This document shows, in pieces, positions 1 to 9,177 of a stretch of DNA of 64,000 bases (positions within the stretch are counted from its first letter, which is position 1; each line of letters opens with the position of its first letter). The notes beneath the pieces were generated by a model, which saw nothing but the letters and a program-made list of their open reading frames with translations, was not told where the DNA came from and searched no databases. A program made the position numbers and the translations under genes. Where the stretch lies: the NCBI RefSeq assembly GCF_004335015.1, contig NZ_RQRU01000002.1, positions 682,001 through 746,000 of the forward strand, written 5' to 3'. Source of the stretch: Psychrobacter pygoscelis. GTDB taxonomy: Bacteria; Pseudomonadota; Gammaproteobacteria; Pseudomonadales; Moraxellaceae.

Positions 1-2130
1 GATTTTGCTGATGTAACACCACCGCAGCTAAATCAACGTATTATTGAGGCCATTAATGACGCCAATAGTTATCTGGATGACTTGGAAACCAGCAGTGCAG
101 ACAGCATCTCTGCTGATACAGCTTTAGCAGATATTATAGAATTTGATCACATCAATCTCGCTATCGATCGCAGTTGGGGAATTTTATCTCATCTTAATAG
201 CGTGACCAGTAATGACGAGATTCGTAAGGTTCATCACGAGCTACTGCCAACGCTATCTGCCTTTAGTACCCGCGTAGGACAGCATCAGCCGCTATTTTCT
301 CGCTATCAAGCCATAAAAGAGGATAGAGATTTTTTTGCGTCCTTAAATCCTGCGCGCCAACGGGCTACCGAGCTTGCGCTGCGTAGTTTTGAGCTATCTG
401 GCGTCGCCCTGCCAAAGGAGCAGCAAGCGCAGTATGCTGATATCCAAAGTCAGTTATCCACCTTATCTGCCAAGTTTTCGGACAATATTTTAGACGCGAC
501 GCAGGCCTTTGCCTTGCCTTTAGAAGACGCTCAGTTAGCGGGAATTACCGATAGTGGTCTTGCGATGCTAGCGCAGGCCGGTGAGCAATATAAAGCCAAG
601 CTTATAGAAAAGGGCCTTAAATCAGCGATCCAAGTCCAAGCGCTGCCGACACCATATTATGTGGCTACGCTAGATATTCCTGTGTATCTGGCAGTTATGA
701 CGCATAGCGATGACCGCGGCTTACGGGAGCAGCTCTATAAGGCCTTTGTAACGCGAGCCTCTGAGCTTGACTCGCATACCAATGCTCAGGGCGAGTCTTT
801 AAACAATGCCGATATCATGGCGCAAATATTATCGCTGCGAACCCAAAAGGCCAAGCTATTAGGCTTTGATAATTATGCTGACGTGTCATTATCTACCAAA
901 ATGGCGGACAACGCTGGAGTCGTCGAAACTTTTTTGCGTGATTTAGCGCAGCAGGCTACGCCATCGGCCAAGCATGATCTTGAGCAGCTGCAATCGGCCG
1001 CACAAGCTTTAGGTATCGATGAATTACAGGCATGGGATAATGCTTATGTCGCTGAAAAAGTGAAGCAGGATAAATTTGCCTTATCACAAGAAGAGATTCG
1101 TCCCTATTTTCCGCTACCAAAGGTCATCTCAGGACTGTTCAAGATAGTTAATACCCTATATGGTATCCGCGCCCAAGAGCACTCAAATGAGGTATCGCGC
1201 TGGCATGATGACGTACGTTTTTACCAGCTTTTCGATGCAGATGACAGTCTCATTGGTGGGTTTTATCTGGATCTTTATGCAAGACAAGGCAAACGCGGCG
1301 GCGCTTGGATGAGTGGCTTTCAACCGCGGTATGATTATGAGCCTGCTGGCACCGCTAGTTACAATCAATTGCCAGTGTGCTTTATGGTGGGCAACTTTAC
1401 GCCGCCTAATGGTGACCAGCCAAGCCTATTGACCCATAACGAAGTGCTGACTTTATTTCATGAATTCGGTCATGGCTTGCATCACCTACTGACTACCGTC
1501 AATGTTGGCGACGTCGCGGGCGTCAATGGTGTTGAATGGGATGCCGTCGAGTTGCCCAGTCAGTTTATGGAAAACTGGGCTTGGAATAATCAGGGTATTG
1601 CCCTCATTAGCGCTCACGTGGACACAGGCGAGCCGCTGCCACAAGATAAGCTTGACGCTCTACTTGCTGCAAAGAATTTCCAAAGTGGCATGCAGACGCT
1701 ACGGCAGATAGAGTTTGCGCTATTTGATTTACTGATTCATTCAGCGACGCCAGCACCTGATTATCAAGGCATCCTTGCCACTCTCGATGACGTGCGTCGT
1801 GACATTGCCATTACCCAGACCCCCGACTATAACCGCTTTGCCAATGGCTTTAGTCATATCTTCGCAGGTGGCTACGCGGCAGGATACTATTCCTACAAAT
1901 GGGCAGAGCTATTGTCTGCTGATGCCTTTAGTAAGTTCGAAGAGGAAGGTATCTTTAACCCTAATACTGGCAAAGCTTTTAGAGAGCGTATCCTTGCTAT
2001 TGGTGGCAGTCAACCTGCTAAGGTCAATTTCGAGGCTTTTCGTGGTCGTCCTGCCACTATCGAGGCACTACTTCGGCACAGTGGTTTTTCAGAGATTAAT
2101 TCGGCTAACGATATAGATGAGGAGGTCTAA
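1..2130 (+). CDS. prlC: Oligopeptidase A, M3 family zinc metallopeptidase (5' end outside window)
   Basis: Cytosolic zinc endopeptidase that degrades short peptides, including cleaved signal peptides. The zinc motif HEFGH is encoded at about 1459-1473, with the following GLHHLL and the downstream SQFMENW and FAGGYAAGYYSY segments typical of the M3 family. The frame is open without a stop from base 1, reading DFADVTPPQLNQR, which matches the family N-terminus. The first possible internal start (TTG at 82) is therefore not the real start, and the gene begins upstream of the window. Its TAA overlaps the ATG of the next gene by one base, so the two are translationally coupled. Family assignment is secure. 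The missing 5' end cannot be assessed. Confidence 0.95.
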   Translation, partial: DFADVTPPQLNQRIIEAINDANSYLDDLETSSADSISADTALADIIEFDHINLAIDRSWGILSHLNSVTSNDEIRKVHHELLPTLSAFSTRVGQHQPLFSRYQAIKEDRDFFASLNPARQRATELALRSFELSGVALPKEQQAQYADIQSQLSTLSAKFSDNILDATQAFALPLEDAQLAGITDSGLAMLAQAGEQYKAKLIEKGLKSAIQVQALPTPYYVATLDIPVYLAVMTHSDDRGLREQLYKAFVTRASELDSHTNAQGESLNNADIMAQILSLRTQKAKLLGFDNYADVSLSTKMADNAGVVETFLRDLAQQATPSAKHDLEQLQSAAQALGIDELQAWDNAYVAEKVKQDKFALSQEEIRPYFPLPKVISGLFKIVNTLYGIRAQEHSNEVSRWHDDVRFYQLFDADDSLIGGFYLDLYARQGKRGGAWMSGFQPRYDYEPAGTASYNQLPVCFMVGNFTPPNGDQPSLLTHNEVLTLFHEFGHGLHHLLTTVNVGDVAGVNGVEWDAVELPSQFMENWAWNNQGIALISAHVDTGEPLPQDKLDALLAAKNFQSGMQTLRQIEFALFDLLIHSATPAPDYQGILATLDDVRRDIAITQTPDYNRFANGFSHIFAGGYAAGYYSYKWAELLSADAFSKFEEEGIFNPNTGKAFRERILAIGGSQPAKVNFEAFRGRPATIEALLRHSGFSEINSANDIDEEV

Positions 2131-2381
2131 TGCGTTATCAATCTAGTCGGCCAAAACGTCAGTTTTTGGCCGGCGTAAAGTGCCCGAAATGTGAGACCAT
2201 GGATGCCATCGTTCAGGTTCGAATTTTTGAACCTGAAGCCGATGAATATATCGAATGTACCCAGTGTCAGTACATTGAGCGCCGCCCAGATCCTGAGCCA
2301 ATTATAGAAAAAAATGCTCAGTTGGACCTTGTGCAGTCATCGGCTACTGGTACTAGCGGTGCTGTGAAGTTTATTCCTTAA
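2130..2381 (+). CDS. yheV: YheV family putative zinc-binding protein (DUF2387)
   Basis: An 83-residue protein with two CxxC pairs, CPKC near residue 19 and CTQC near residue 43, spaced as in the YheV/DUF2387 family. This suggests a small zinc ribbon. The basic N-terminus and the FLAGVKCPKC segment are family features. Function is not established. Its ATG overlaps the prlC stop (TAATG), so it is translated from the prlC mRNA. A short tail rich in Ser, Thr and Gly follows the ribbon. The family call is confident, and no function is assigned. Confidence 0.85.
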   Translation: MRYQSSRPKRQFLAGVKCPKCETMDAIVQVRIFEPEADEYIECTQCQYIERRPDPEPIIEKNAQLDLVQSSATGTSGAVKFIP

Positions 2382-2623
2382 ACCAATAGATAGCTCTTAG
2401 TTTGCTATTTTATTTTTACGCTCAGTAAATTATTAAGAGACGACTTCAAATAAGGTATCTTATTCTTTACCTAAACAATGGTTGAATTTATAATAGCGGT
2501 AGCTATTTTATTAATTATGAAGGATTTAACGACTGCGCTTGAAGCTCAGATGGATATGATTTACGTCATTGACGAGTTTAATGTGCGAATAACGTTTTAT
2601 TCACCATTAGGACTGATAATTAT

Positions 2624-3280
2624 ATGAAACAATCGACACCCAAGCATAGTCAACATTTATCGAAATCCAAGAATTCTTTGGAGCTTGATGACAGTGTGTT
2701 GAAGACAGATCAATCAAGACTAAGACTACTATTTAGCAGTCCACTATCGATTTTATTCATCGTATTAGTCCTGTTGCTTGCTGCTTATTTTATCTTTAAG
2801 TCACTGACGCCTTCCCAGTCACTTTCCTCGTCGTCTGTACTATCTCCTCAAGCTGATATAGTGGCTATCTTGCCTCATAAAGAAGTCAGTTTAAAGCCTA
2901 CTGAGCCTGAGGATCAATCCGTAACGCTACTAACCGCCAATGAGGAGGGAGCTACTACGCCTGCAACGAACGACCCTACGTCAACTGCGCTTGATACCCC
3001 CCTATCAGCAACTAACAGCGATTCTACTACTGGTAATCCTCTAGTTGAAGATACCGCGAATTTACCTGAGCCAAGCGCTATATTAAATAGAGAAGTGCCA
3101 AAAGATAATAGCTTGATTAAAGAAGAGATTGATCGACTAGATGATGAACATAGCCGTCTAGTAGAATTAGAGGAATTGGCCCTTCAAAACAAACAGCAGA
3201 TGCAAGATATTAGCCAAAAAAAGGCAGCACAGATTGAATTGCTTGAGCAGCAAATCGCCCAGTTAGAAGCGCAAAAATAG
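2624..3280 (+). CDS. Unknown single-pass membrane protein with C-terminal coiled coil
   Basis: Not recognised as a named family. The 218 residues show a Lys/Ser-rich N-terminus, one hydrophobic segment at about residues 34-58 (ILFIVLVLLLAAYFIFKSL), then a long Ser/Thr/Pro-rich stretch of low complexity. From about residue 158 to the end is a heptad-like helical region rich in Glu, Gln and Leu. The positive-inside rule would place the N-terminus in the cytoplasm and the coiled coil in the periplasm. The gene stands alone between yheV and a bidirectional terminator. A role in envelope organisation is conceivable, but nothing in the sequence shows it. Confidence 0.7.
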   Translation: MKQSTPKHSQHLSKSKNSLELDDSVLKTDQSRLRLLFSSPLSILFIVLVLLLAAYFIFKSLTPSQSLSSSSVLSPQADIVAILPHKEVSLKPTEPEDQSVTLLTANEEGATTPATNDPTSTALDTPLSATNSDSTTGNPLVEDTANLPEPSAILNREVPKDNSLIKEEIDRLDDEHSRLVELEELALQNKQQMQDISQKKAAQIELLEQQIAQLEAQK

Positions 3281-3348
3281 CTGCTCAGTTCAATAATCTA
3301 TGGCTGTTAGCTACTGGACTATCTAATCAAAAAATTTAAATTGACTAT

Positions 3349-3380
3349 AAAAAAACCGCCCCAGTTAGGGCGGTTTTTTT
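3349..3380. terminator. Bidirectional intrinsic terminator
   Basis: A G+C-rich hairpin (CCGCCC/GGGCGG, loop CAGTTA) is flanked by an A-run on the left and a T-run on the right. It lies between the convergent ends of the coiled-coil protein gene and pnp and can serve both. Confidence 0.9.
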
Positions 3381-3400
3381 GTGGCTATGGGCAGGATAGA

Positions 3401-5518
3401 TTACTTCTGATCTTGCTCAACACCTTTCATAGTCAACTTGATGCGACCACGATTGTCCACGTCTTGGACCAATACTTTAACCTCTTGGCCTTCAGATAGG
3501 TAATCGGTGACATTCTCAACGCGCTCATCAGCGATTTGAGAGATATGAACCAGACCATCGGTATTTGGCAATACGGTAACAAAAGCTCCAAAGTCAACGA
3601 TACGCGCAACTTTACCATTGTAAGTCTTGCCCACCTCAACTTCAGCTGTGATAGCTTCAATCTGACGGATTGCTTCTTTAGTCGCTGCTTTGTTTTCACC
3701 AAAGATGCGAATAGTACCATTGTCATCGATATCGATAACCGCGCCGGTGTCTTCAGTCAGCTGACGGATAGTAGCGCCGCCTTTACCGATGACATCGCGG
3801 ATTTTATCAGCACTAATTTCCATAACCGCATAGTTTGGTGCATGCGCGTTAATTTCAGTACGGCTGGTTGGCAATACTTCATTCATAGCATTCAAGATAT
3901 GAATTCGGCCTGCATGGGCTTGTTTGAGCGCTTGCTCCATGATATCTGGGGTAATACCTTCAATCTTGATATCCATCTGTAGTGCGGTGATACCATCTTT
4001 GGATCCGGCTACTTTAAAGTCCATATCACCAAGATGATCTTCATCACCTAAGATGTCTGACAGCACCGCAAAACGGTCGCCTTCTTTAACCAGACCCATC
4101 GCAATACCAGCGACTGGTGCTTTCATCGGCACGCCAGCGTCCATAAGTGCCAAGCTGGCACCACAAACTGAGGCCATTGATGATGAGCCGTTTGACTCAG
4201 TAATTTCAGACACTACACGGATGACATATGGGAAGCGGTCTGAATCTGGAAGCATCGCTTGAACACCGCGGCGCGCAAGTCGACCATGTCCAATCTCACG
4301 GCGCTTTGGAACGCCTTCGCGGCCAGTCTCACCCACTGAGTAGTGTGGGAAATTGTAGTGCAGCATAAAGTGGTCTTGAATCGTGCCTGCCAATGAGTCG
4401 ATCAAGTTGACATCACGGCTATTACCTAGCGTCGTTGTGACCAGCGCCTGAGTCTCGCCACGAGTGAATAGTGCTGAGCCATGCGTGTAAGGTAGTACAC
4501 CGACCTGAATGTCTAGCGCGCGCACGGTATCAAGGTCACGACCATCGATACGCGGCTTACCTGACAAGATGCTGTCACGAACGGTACGATATTTTAGCGT
4601 ATTAAAGATATCTTTAACTTGTCCCTCTAAATCAGCAAAGTCTTCGGACTCTGGATCACCGGCCAAGGCTTCAATCGCTGCTTGCTTGATCTCATCAAGC
4701 TTAGTGTAGCGCTCTTGTTTATCAGTAATGGTATAAGCGCTAGCAACTTGCTCACCAAACTGCGATTTCATTTTGTCTTCAAGCTCTTGATTCACTTCTG
4801 GTGGTGTGAACTCTTGCTTAGCCGTTCCGATCTCTTCTGCCAATGAGGCGATATTATCAATGACGATCTGCTGCTGTTCATGACCATATAATACAGCGCC
4901 TAGCATTTGATCTTCGGATAGCTCACGCGCTTCAGACTCAACCATAAGTACCGCAGACTTGGTACCTGCAACCACCAAATCAAGATCGCTATTGTCTAGC
5001 TGCTCTATCGTAGGGTTAAGTACGTACTCACCATCGATGAAACCAACGCGCGCCCCTCCGATAGGGCCATTAAATGGCGCATCTGAAATAGAAAGTGCCG
5101 CTGATGCACCAATCATCGCTGCGATATCTGCATACTGAGACTTATCTGATGAGATAACTGTCGCTGTGATCTGCACCTCATTGACATAGCCTTCTGGGAA
5201 CAAGGGGCGGATTGGGCGATCAATGAGACGTGATGTTAGGGTCTCAAACTCAGTGGGTCGACCTTCACGCTTCCCATACGCACCTGGAATCTTACCTGCA
5301 GCGTACATTTTTTCTTGATAATTTACCGTTAATGGAAAGAAGTTCTGACCTTCTTTAGCTTCAGGCTTTACCACGGCGGCTACTAATACTGAAACACCGC
5401 CCATGTGAACGAGTACTGAGCTGGCTTGACGGGCAATGCGGCCTGTTTCTAGCACGACCTGTTGGTTGCCGTACTGAAATTCACGGGTAATAGTGTTAAA
5501 CATTGTCTTATCTGTCAT
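3401..5518 (-). CDS. pnp: Polyribonucleotide nucleotidyltransferase (PNPase)
   Basis: A phosphorolytic 3'-5' exoribonuclease and degradosome component that also matters for growth in the cold. The 705 residues carry two RNase PH-like domains, a KH domain at about 555-600 with the GKGG loop, and a C-terminal S1 domain at about 625-693 ([20 protein letters not shown]). Length is normal for the family. The start at 5518 has an AGGAAA ribosome binding site eight bases upstream; a second ATG five codons on matches the commonest family start (MFNTITREF), so either is possible. It lies downstream of rpsO, but an intrinsic terminator and over 500 bp separate them, so pnp probably has its own promoter and leader. 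Confidence 0.97.
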   Translation of the reverse strand: MTDKTMFNTITREFQYGNQQVVLETGRIARQASSVLVHMGGVSVLVAAVVKPEAKEGQNFFPLTVNYQEKMYAAGKIPGAYGKREGRPTEFETLTSRLIDRPIRPLFPEGYVNEVQITATVISSDKSQYADIAAMIGASAALSISDAPFNGPIGGARVGFIDGEYVLNPTIEQLDNSDLDLVVAGTKSAVLMVESEARELSEDQMLGAVLYGHEQQQIVIDNIASLAEEIGTAKQEFTPPEVNQELEDKMKSQFGEQVASAYTITDKQERYTKLDEIKQAAIEALAGDPESEDFADLEGQVKDIFNTLKYRTVRDSILSGKPRIDGRDLDTVRALDIQVGVLPYTHGSALFTRGETQALVTTTLGNSRDVNLIDSLAGTIQDHFMLHYNFPHYSVGETGREGVPKRREIGHGRLARRGVQAMLPDSDRFPYVIRVVSEITESNGSSSMASVCGASLALMDAGVPMKAPVAGIAMGLVKEGDRFAVLSDILGDEDHLGDMDFKVAGSKDGITALQMDIKIEGITPDIMEQALKQAHAGRIHILNAMNEVLPTSRTEINAHAPNYAVMEISADKIRDVIGKGGATIRQLTEDTGAVIDIDDNGTIRIFGENKAATKEAIRQIEAITAEVEVGKTYNGKVARIVDFGAFVTVLPNTDGLVHISQIADERVENVTDYLSEGQEVKVLVQDVDNRGRIKLTMKGVEQDQK

Positions 5519-5573
5519 ATATATTTCCTAATTTATGAGTGACTTACCTTTAGATTTTTAAACTAAAATTATA

Positions 5574-5609
5574 TTAAAGCGATAAATTAAGCGATTTAAG
5601 CCGCTTTAA
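5574..5609 (-). promoter_or_regulatory. Hairpin in the pnp leader
   Basis: A perfect 8-bp inverted repeat (TTAAAGCG ... CGCTTTAA) with a 20-base loop lies about 55-90 bases upstream of the pnp start. In enterobacteria the pnp leader is an RNase III target for autoregulation. Whether this shorter structure does the same is inference. Confidence 0.35.
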
Positions 5610-5987
5610 CTTTTAAATACTTTTAAATACTGTATGTTTTTAAAGTTAATCTCTATACATTAATTGCTTACTATTTAACTTCAATTTCAAACTGAGTAAT
5701 TCTATGTATTAATAAGCATGCATTGAGCAGTACCTATTAACAAGCGTCTCTTGAGGAGTACCTATTGAAAAGAGCGGACGATATAAGCTCATTTCTTGTG
5801 GGTTACTGTGAATAACAAAACTCTAAATTGCGAGTTATTTTACAGGGATTTGCAGCAATTGACCAATTATTCACTAATTCGGCGGTGGGTAGTTTTATTT
5901 GAGTTAAAGCAAGTAACAATAAAAAAATAGTAAAAAACTAATAGGCTTAATAATCATTTTAGAATCATACTGTTAAAGCTGTAACAA
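5610..5987. other. A+T-rich spacer between pnp and rpsO
   Basis: No gene is visible. The stretch begins with a tandem ACTTTTAAAT-type repeat (about 5609-5632). At 5723-5746 and 5751-5776 it holds two imperfect copies of a unit containing AGTACCTATT. It presumably also contains the pnp promoter, which I cannot place reliably. Confidence 0.5.
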
Positions 5988-6022
5988 TAAAAAACGGCGC
6001 GATATTTATCGCACCGTTTTTT
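5988..6022 (-). terminator. rpsO intrinsic terminator
   Basis: A 10-bp stem (ACGGYGCGAT type, one U-G wobble on the minus strand) is followed on the minus strand by six Ts. It lies about 50 bases after the rpsO stop codon. The pairing is better on the minus strand than on the plus strand. Confidence 0.85.
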
Positions 6023-6070
6023 CATATCAATGATACTCGACTCTCTACACTATTTAGCAAAAATAGCGTA

Positions 6071-6337
6071 TTAACGACGTAGGCCAAGCTCGCTGATCAA
6101 AGTAGTATAGCGACCTAGATCTTTACCTTTTAAGTAATCTAGTAGCTTACGACGTTGGTTAACCATGCGAATAAGACCACGGCGACTATGGTGATCGCCT
6201 TTGTGCTCTTTAAAGTGACCTTGCAAGTCATTGATGCGTGCAGTTAATAGAGCAACTTGCACTTCTGGGGAGCCAGTATCGTTTTCGCCGCGCTGATATT
6301 GGGCGATGATTTGTTGGCGGTCAGTATTGGTTAGCAT
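6071..6337 (-). CDS. rpsO: 30S ribosomal protein S15
   Basis: A primary 16S rRNA-binding protein of the central domain of the small subunit. The 88 residues have the usual length and hallmark segments, including [13 protein letters not shown] and [25 protein letters not shown] ribosome binding site lies eight bases before the ATG. It is encoded between the small stress-like genes upstream and pnp downstream. Its own terminator follows, so it may be largely monocistronic. In most gammaproteobacteria truB lies directly upstream; here three other genes intervene. Confidence 0.97.
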   Translation of the reverse strand: MLTNTDRQQIIAQYQRGENDTGSPEVQVALLTARINDLQGHFKEHKGDHHSRRGLIRMVNQRRKLLDYLKGKDLGRYTTLISELGLRR

Positions 6338-6511
6338 AAGATTTCTCCGGCAATGCTATTAGTAGTAGGCTAAGTAGCCATACTGCAAATAAAAGATAAT
6401 AATCAATAATTCAGGACGACCCTGCATTACTAGAGACGACCTAGTTATTGATAAGAAGATAGTGTTCTTACCCCTCTTGGTAGAGGCATATAAAACTAAG
6501 GGACGGATTAT

Positions 6512-6546
6512 AGCAAAAAACTGCTGCGCAAACAGCAGTTTTTATT
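6512..6546. terminator. Intrinsic terminator after the 51-residue protein gene
   Basis: Stem AAACTGCTG/CAGCAGTTT with a CGCAAA loop, flanked by an A-run on the left and T-rich sequence on the right. On the minus strand it ends in six Ts, about 35 bases after the TAG at 6580-6582. It could also act on the plus strand. Confidence 0.8.
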
Positions 6547-6579
6547 GTTTAGTGACATTAATCACAAGGAAATAGACAG

Positions 6580-6735
6580 CTAGTTATTACCTTTGGCATC
6601 TTCTGCGTTGTCAGCAATACGCTCAGCAGCAGCTTTAGAGTTCTCATCATAGTTATCTTCTACTTGATTCTGTAGAGATGACTTTTGCGTCTCTGATTTT
6701 TGCTGTTCAAACTCTTTATCACTAGAATTAGTCAT
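6580..6735 (-). CDS. Small hydrophilic protein (51 aa), paralogue of its upstream neighbour
   Basis: A short gene with an optimal AAGGAG ribosome binding site seven bases before the ATG and a terminator just after its stop. The 51 residues are strongly polar, rich in Asn, Glu, Gln, Ser, Ala and Lys. They lack hydrophobic segments and Cys, so a soluble and perhaps disordered or helical protein is expected. Residues 25-40 (VEDNYDENSKAAAERI) resemble both repeat units of the 98-residue protein encoded just upstream, and both proteins end in KGN plus one residue. Function unknown. Small proteins of this kind are often stress-induced, but nothing here proves that. Confidence 0.75.
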   Translation of the reverse strand: MTNSSDKEFEQQKSETQKSSLQNQVEDNYDENSKAAAERIADNAEDAKGNN

Positions 6736-6858
6736 ATAAGCTCCTTAGTTGGTTATGAATGCTCAACTTATTAATAGGATATCAGGTAGAGTGAAGACAT
6801 TCTTCTTAATCTGCGAAGATAATCAATGAAGGCAAGATTAGCTACTTTAGACCATAGA

Positions 6859-7155
6859 TCATTTATTACCCTTTTCATCTTCATTGAGACGTACAGCAGC
6901 TTCTTTAGCGTTTTCACCAGCGTTGCCCACTGATTCAGTCAGTGAGGAGGCTACTTGCGCTGCGGCATCGCGAGTCTCAGTCAAGTGGTCCGACTCTTTC
7001 GACGCAACATCCGGCTCTTCGCCGATTTGTAGACGTTCTTTAGCTTCTTTAAGGTTTTCAGTAGCATTACCGACCTCAGCGATCTCTAAATGCGCTGTTT
7101 CTCGCTTAGCGGCGGCCTGCTCAAGCGTGTCATTGTTAGTACTGGACTGACTCAT
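6859..7155 (-). CDS. Small acidic hydrophilic protein with an internal repeat (98 aa)
   Basis: Unrecognised. The protein is charged and Ala/Glu-rich, without membrane segments or Cys. It contains two copies of a 15-residue unit: residues 28-42 (VGNATENLKEAKERL) and 76-90 (VGNAGENAKEAAVRL). The unit has helical, amphipathic spacing and recurs once in the 51-residue neighbour. An AAGGGAA ribosome binding site precedes the ATG. It is followed by that paralogue and preceded by a PfpI-family gene on the same strand, an arrangement that suggests a small stress-response group. The opposite-strand open frame here is a shadow. Confidence 0.75.
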   Translation of the reverse strand: MSQSSTNNDTLEQAAAKRETAHLEIAEVGNATENLKEAKERLQIGEEPDVASKESDHLTETRDAAAQVASSLTESVGNAGENAKEAAVRLNEDEKGNK

Positions 7156-7234
7156 AGTAATTCCCTTTAATAATGTGATAGCACACTTCTCTCATCCTCA
7201 AGAGAAGGGATTAAACCGTGCAGTGCTAAGCTGA

Positions 7235-7756
7235 TTAAGACAATGCTTCATCAATAGCATTAACAAAGTCTGGAATATCTTCCGGTGTGCGTGAAGTAAT
7301 TAGATTCCCATCCTTTTGTAGCGCCTTATCGACAAAGGTAGCACCGGCATTTTCAAGATCGGTTTTCAGCGATTGATAAGCGGTTAAAGTTTTACCTTTA
7401 GCAATGCCAATATTGATAAACGCCCAAGGCGCATGGCAAATCGCCGCAATAGGTTTACCCGCGTCATTAAAAGCTTTTATTAACTTTTGCGCCGCCTCGT
7501 TGCCACGCAGCGCATCAGCATTAATAGTACCGCCTGGCAGTACCACAGCGTCATAATCATCTGCATCTGCATCTTTAGCGAACAAATCGGCAGTAAAGGT
7601 ATCGGCTTTGTCTGAATGATTCATACCTTGGACTTGTTGTTCATCATTAGTAGTAATCAGCGTCGTCGCATAACCTTTGTCTTTTAATTGGTTATTAACG
7701 TCTTCATACTCTGCTTGCTCAAAGTCGGTATGTAATAAAAAGGCTATTTTTTTCAT
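7235..7756 (-). CDS. DJ-1/PfpI family protein (type 1 glutamine amidotransferase-like)
   Basis: The 173 residues form a single DJ-1/PfpI domain. The nucleophile elbow AAICHAPW places the catalytic Cys at residue 107, followed by His108. The glutamate of the DFEQAE segment near residues 11-16 fits the conserved acidic partner. Members of this group (YhbO, PfpI and similar) act as stress-protective enzymes, with glyoxalase, deglycase or peptidase activities reported. Which of these applies cannot be told from sequence. It lies upstream of the two small hydrophilic protein genes on the same strand. The ribosome binding site is weak (AGAG). Confidence 0.88.
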   Translation of the reverse strand: MKKIAFLLHTDFEQAEYEDVNNQLKDKGYATTLITTNDEQQVQGMNHSDKADTFTADLFAKDADADDYDAVVLPGGTINADALRGNEAAQKLIKAFNDAGKPIAAICHAPWAFINIGIAKGKTLTAYQSLKTDLENAGATFVDKALQKDGNLITSRTPEDIPDFVNAIDEALS

Positions 7757-8099
7757 ATCAATCTCTAATTTATTTTAACTGTTCGGTTTCTCATACATCT
7801 CAAAAGACCAGAGAATAGTTAAATTCTTAACTTACTAACAAGTATAAAGGGGGGAAGGATAATGGGTATAGAGAGGTATAGAAATGAATTGTTTGACTCT
7901 GTTAGTTATGTTAGAGCCAAGTAACTGCTACTCGTATAGGAGGCCAGTATCGACCACGCATGGGTTACGTTAAAGCCCTAGTTGGTAGGCGTTGATAAAT
8001 ATCTAACGGTAATCGGTCTCAATCAGGTCAGGAGGAAATAGGCAGTACGCGGTAGCCTTGATACAAAAAGTACTAAGCTTGCATCAAGTGCACTTTACA
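7757..8099. other. Intergenic region between truB and the PfpI gene
   Basis: No convincing gene. A 20-codon open frame starts at 7862 after a GGAAGG stretch, but it has no other support. The region should hold the promoter of the PfpI gene and the end of the truB transcript. No clear intrinsic terminator was found. Confidence 0.4.
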
Positions 8100-9155
8100 C
8101 TATGTATCCGCTATAATTTTCTTTGGCTGCAATCGGCCATTAATACTAAGCGCGGCCAATCCTACAAACCTATTATTACTATCCATCAGGCGGATATCTT
8201 TGACAGGAAGCTCTACTTGGGTAGTAATGCCAGTACTATCAGCGCCTGTAGGAGCGTCAGTATTAGAGCTAGTAGCAGCATCTGAATCGTTTGTTGAAGC
8301 CGCAATGGAGAGATAGTCAATAACGCTAGGTGTCAGCTGCTCATAGATGTTTAGCCGCTGACCAACACGAACACGCTGAACTTGCTCATCGGTCAAGACC
8401 AGTACTGGTAAATCATCGATACACGCATCGACGCTAAGTAAGTGATCAAAACGCTGAGTTAAGTCTAAGGCTTCAAGTAATGCTAACTCCATCGCATCTG
8501 CGACACTAAAGTCGCCAACTTGTGTTCGACGTAAGCTGATAAGATGGCCTACCGTTCCTAGCGCCTGAGCAATATCCTCACCCAGCACCCGAACATACGT
8601 CCCCTTAGTGCAAGTCACTCGCAGTCGCAGCTTATCGTTTGAGATGCGCTCTAGTTGGACTTGGCGCAAGGTAATAGAGCGCGGCTCCCGCTCCACCTCA
8701 ATGCCAGCACGGGCATACTCATAAAGCTTCTTGCCGCCCTTTTTGAGCGCTGAATACATGGGCGGAGTCTGCAACTGCTCACCTAAAAACTGCTGAGCCA
8801 CTCGCGCGCAATCACTATCATCAATATCAGGAATGCTTTGGGTCTCGATTATCTGGCCCTCAGCATCTCCTGTATCAGTACCTACTCCTAATTTAATGAC
8901 CGCTTCATAAGACTTATCAGCATCTAGCTGATAATGGCTAAACTTGGTGGCTTCTCCTAAACAGACAGGTAATAATCCTGTCGCCATAGGATCCAATGTA
9001 CCAGTATGACCCGCTTTTTTACTGTCATGTACTGGTGACTTAAATAGATACTTCACCTTAGAGACCACCTGCTGCGAGGTCAACCCTTGTGGCTTATCAA
9101 TTAATATCACCCCAGAAACGCGCTGTTTTACTGCTTTAGAAGACGTGTTAGCCAT
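8100..9155 (-). CDS. truB: tRNA pseudouridine(55) synthase
   Basis: Makes the universal pseudouridine 55 in the T-loop of tRNAs. The catalytic Asp lies in GHTGTLDPMATGLLPV (about residues 51-66), after the KPQGLTSQ motif near the N-terminus. At 351 residues it is longer than the usual 300-315. The extra length is a Ser/Thr/Asp/Ala-rich low-complexity insertion at about residues 288-312, inside the C-terminal region and before the closing FVGLAAL segment. It follows rbfA by 22 bp, so the two are cotranscribed. The insertion is probably a disordered loop. Confidence 0.95.
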   Translation of the reverse strand: MANTSSKAVKQRVSGVILIDKPQGLTSQQVVSKVKYLFKSPVHDSKKAGHTGTLDPMATGLLPVCLGEATKFSHYQLDADKSYEAVIKLGVGTDTGDAEGQIIETQSIPDIDDSDCARVAQQFLGEQLQTPPMYSALKKGGKKLYEYARAGIEVEREPRSITLRQVQLERISNDKLRLRVTCTKGTYVRVLGEDIAQALGTVGHLISLRRTQVGDFSVADAMELALLEALDLTQRFDHLLSVDACIDDLPVLVLTDEQVQRVRVGQRLNIYEQLTPSVIDYLSIAASTNDSDAATSSNTDAPTGADSTGITTQVELPVKDIRLMDSNNRFVGLAALSINGRLQPKKIIADT

Positions 9156-9177
9156 AGTTTAGTCTTTAAATCTCTAC

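Noticed and set aside
82..84. TTG as the start of prlC
   Set aside because: The frame is open to base 1 with family-like residues, so the real start is outside the window.
3333..3350. ATTGACTATA as a half-site of the TATAGTC element family
   Set aside because: Only about ten bases match and no second end was found nearby.
6884..7150. Plus-strand open frame opposite the 98-residue protein
   Set aside because: A shadow frame: the minus-strand gene has the ribosome binding site and a paralogue next door.
7862..7924. 20-codon open frame with a GGAAGG stretch upstream
   Set aside because: Too short, with no family similarity, repeat or conserved context.
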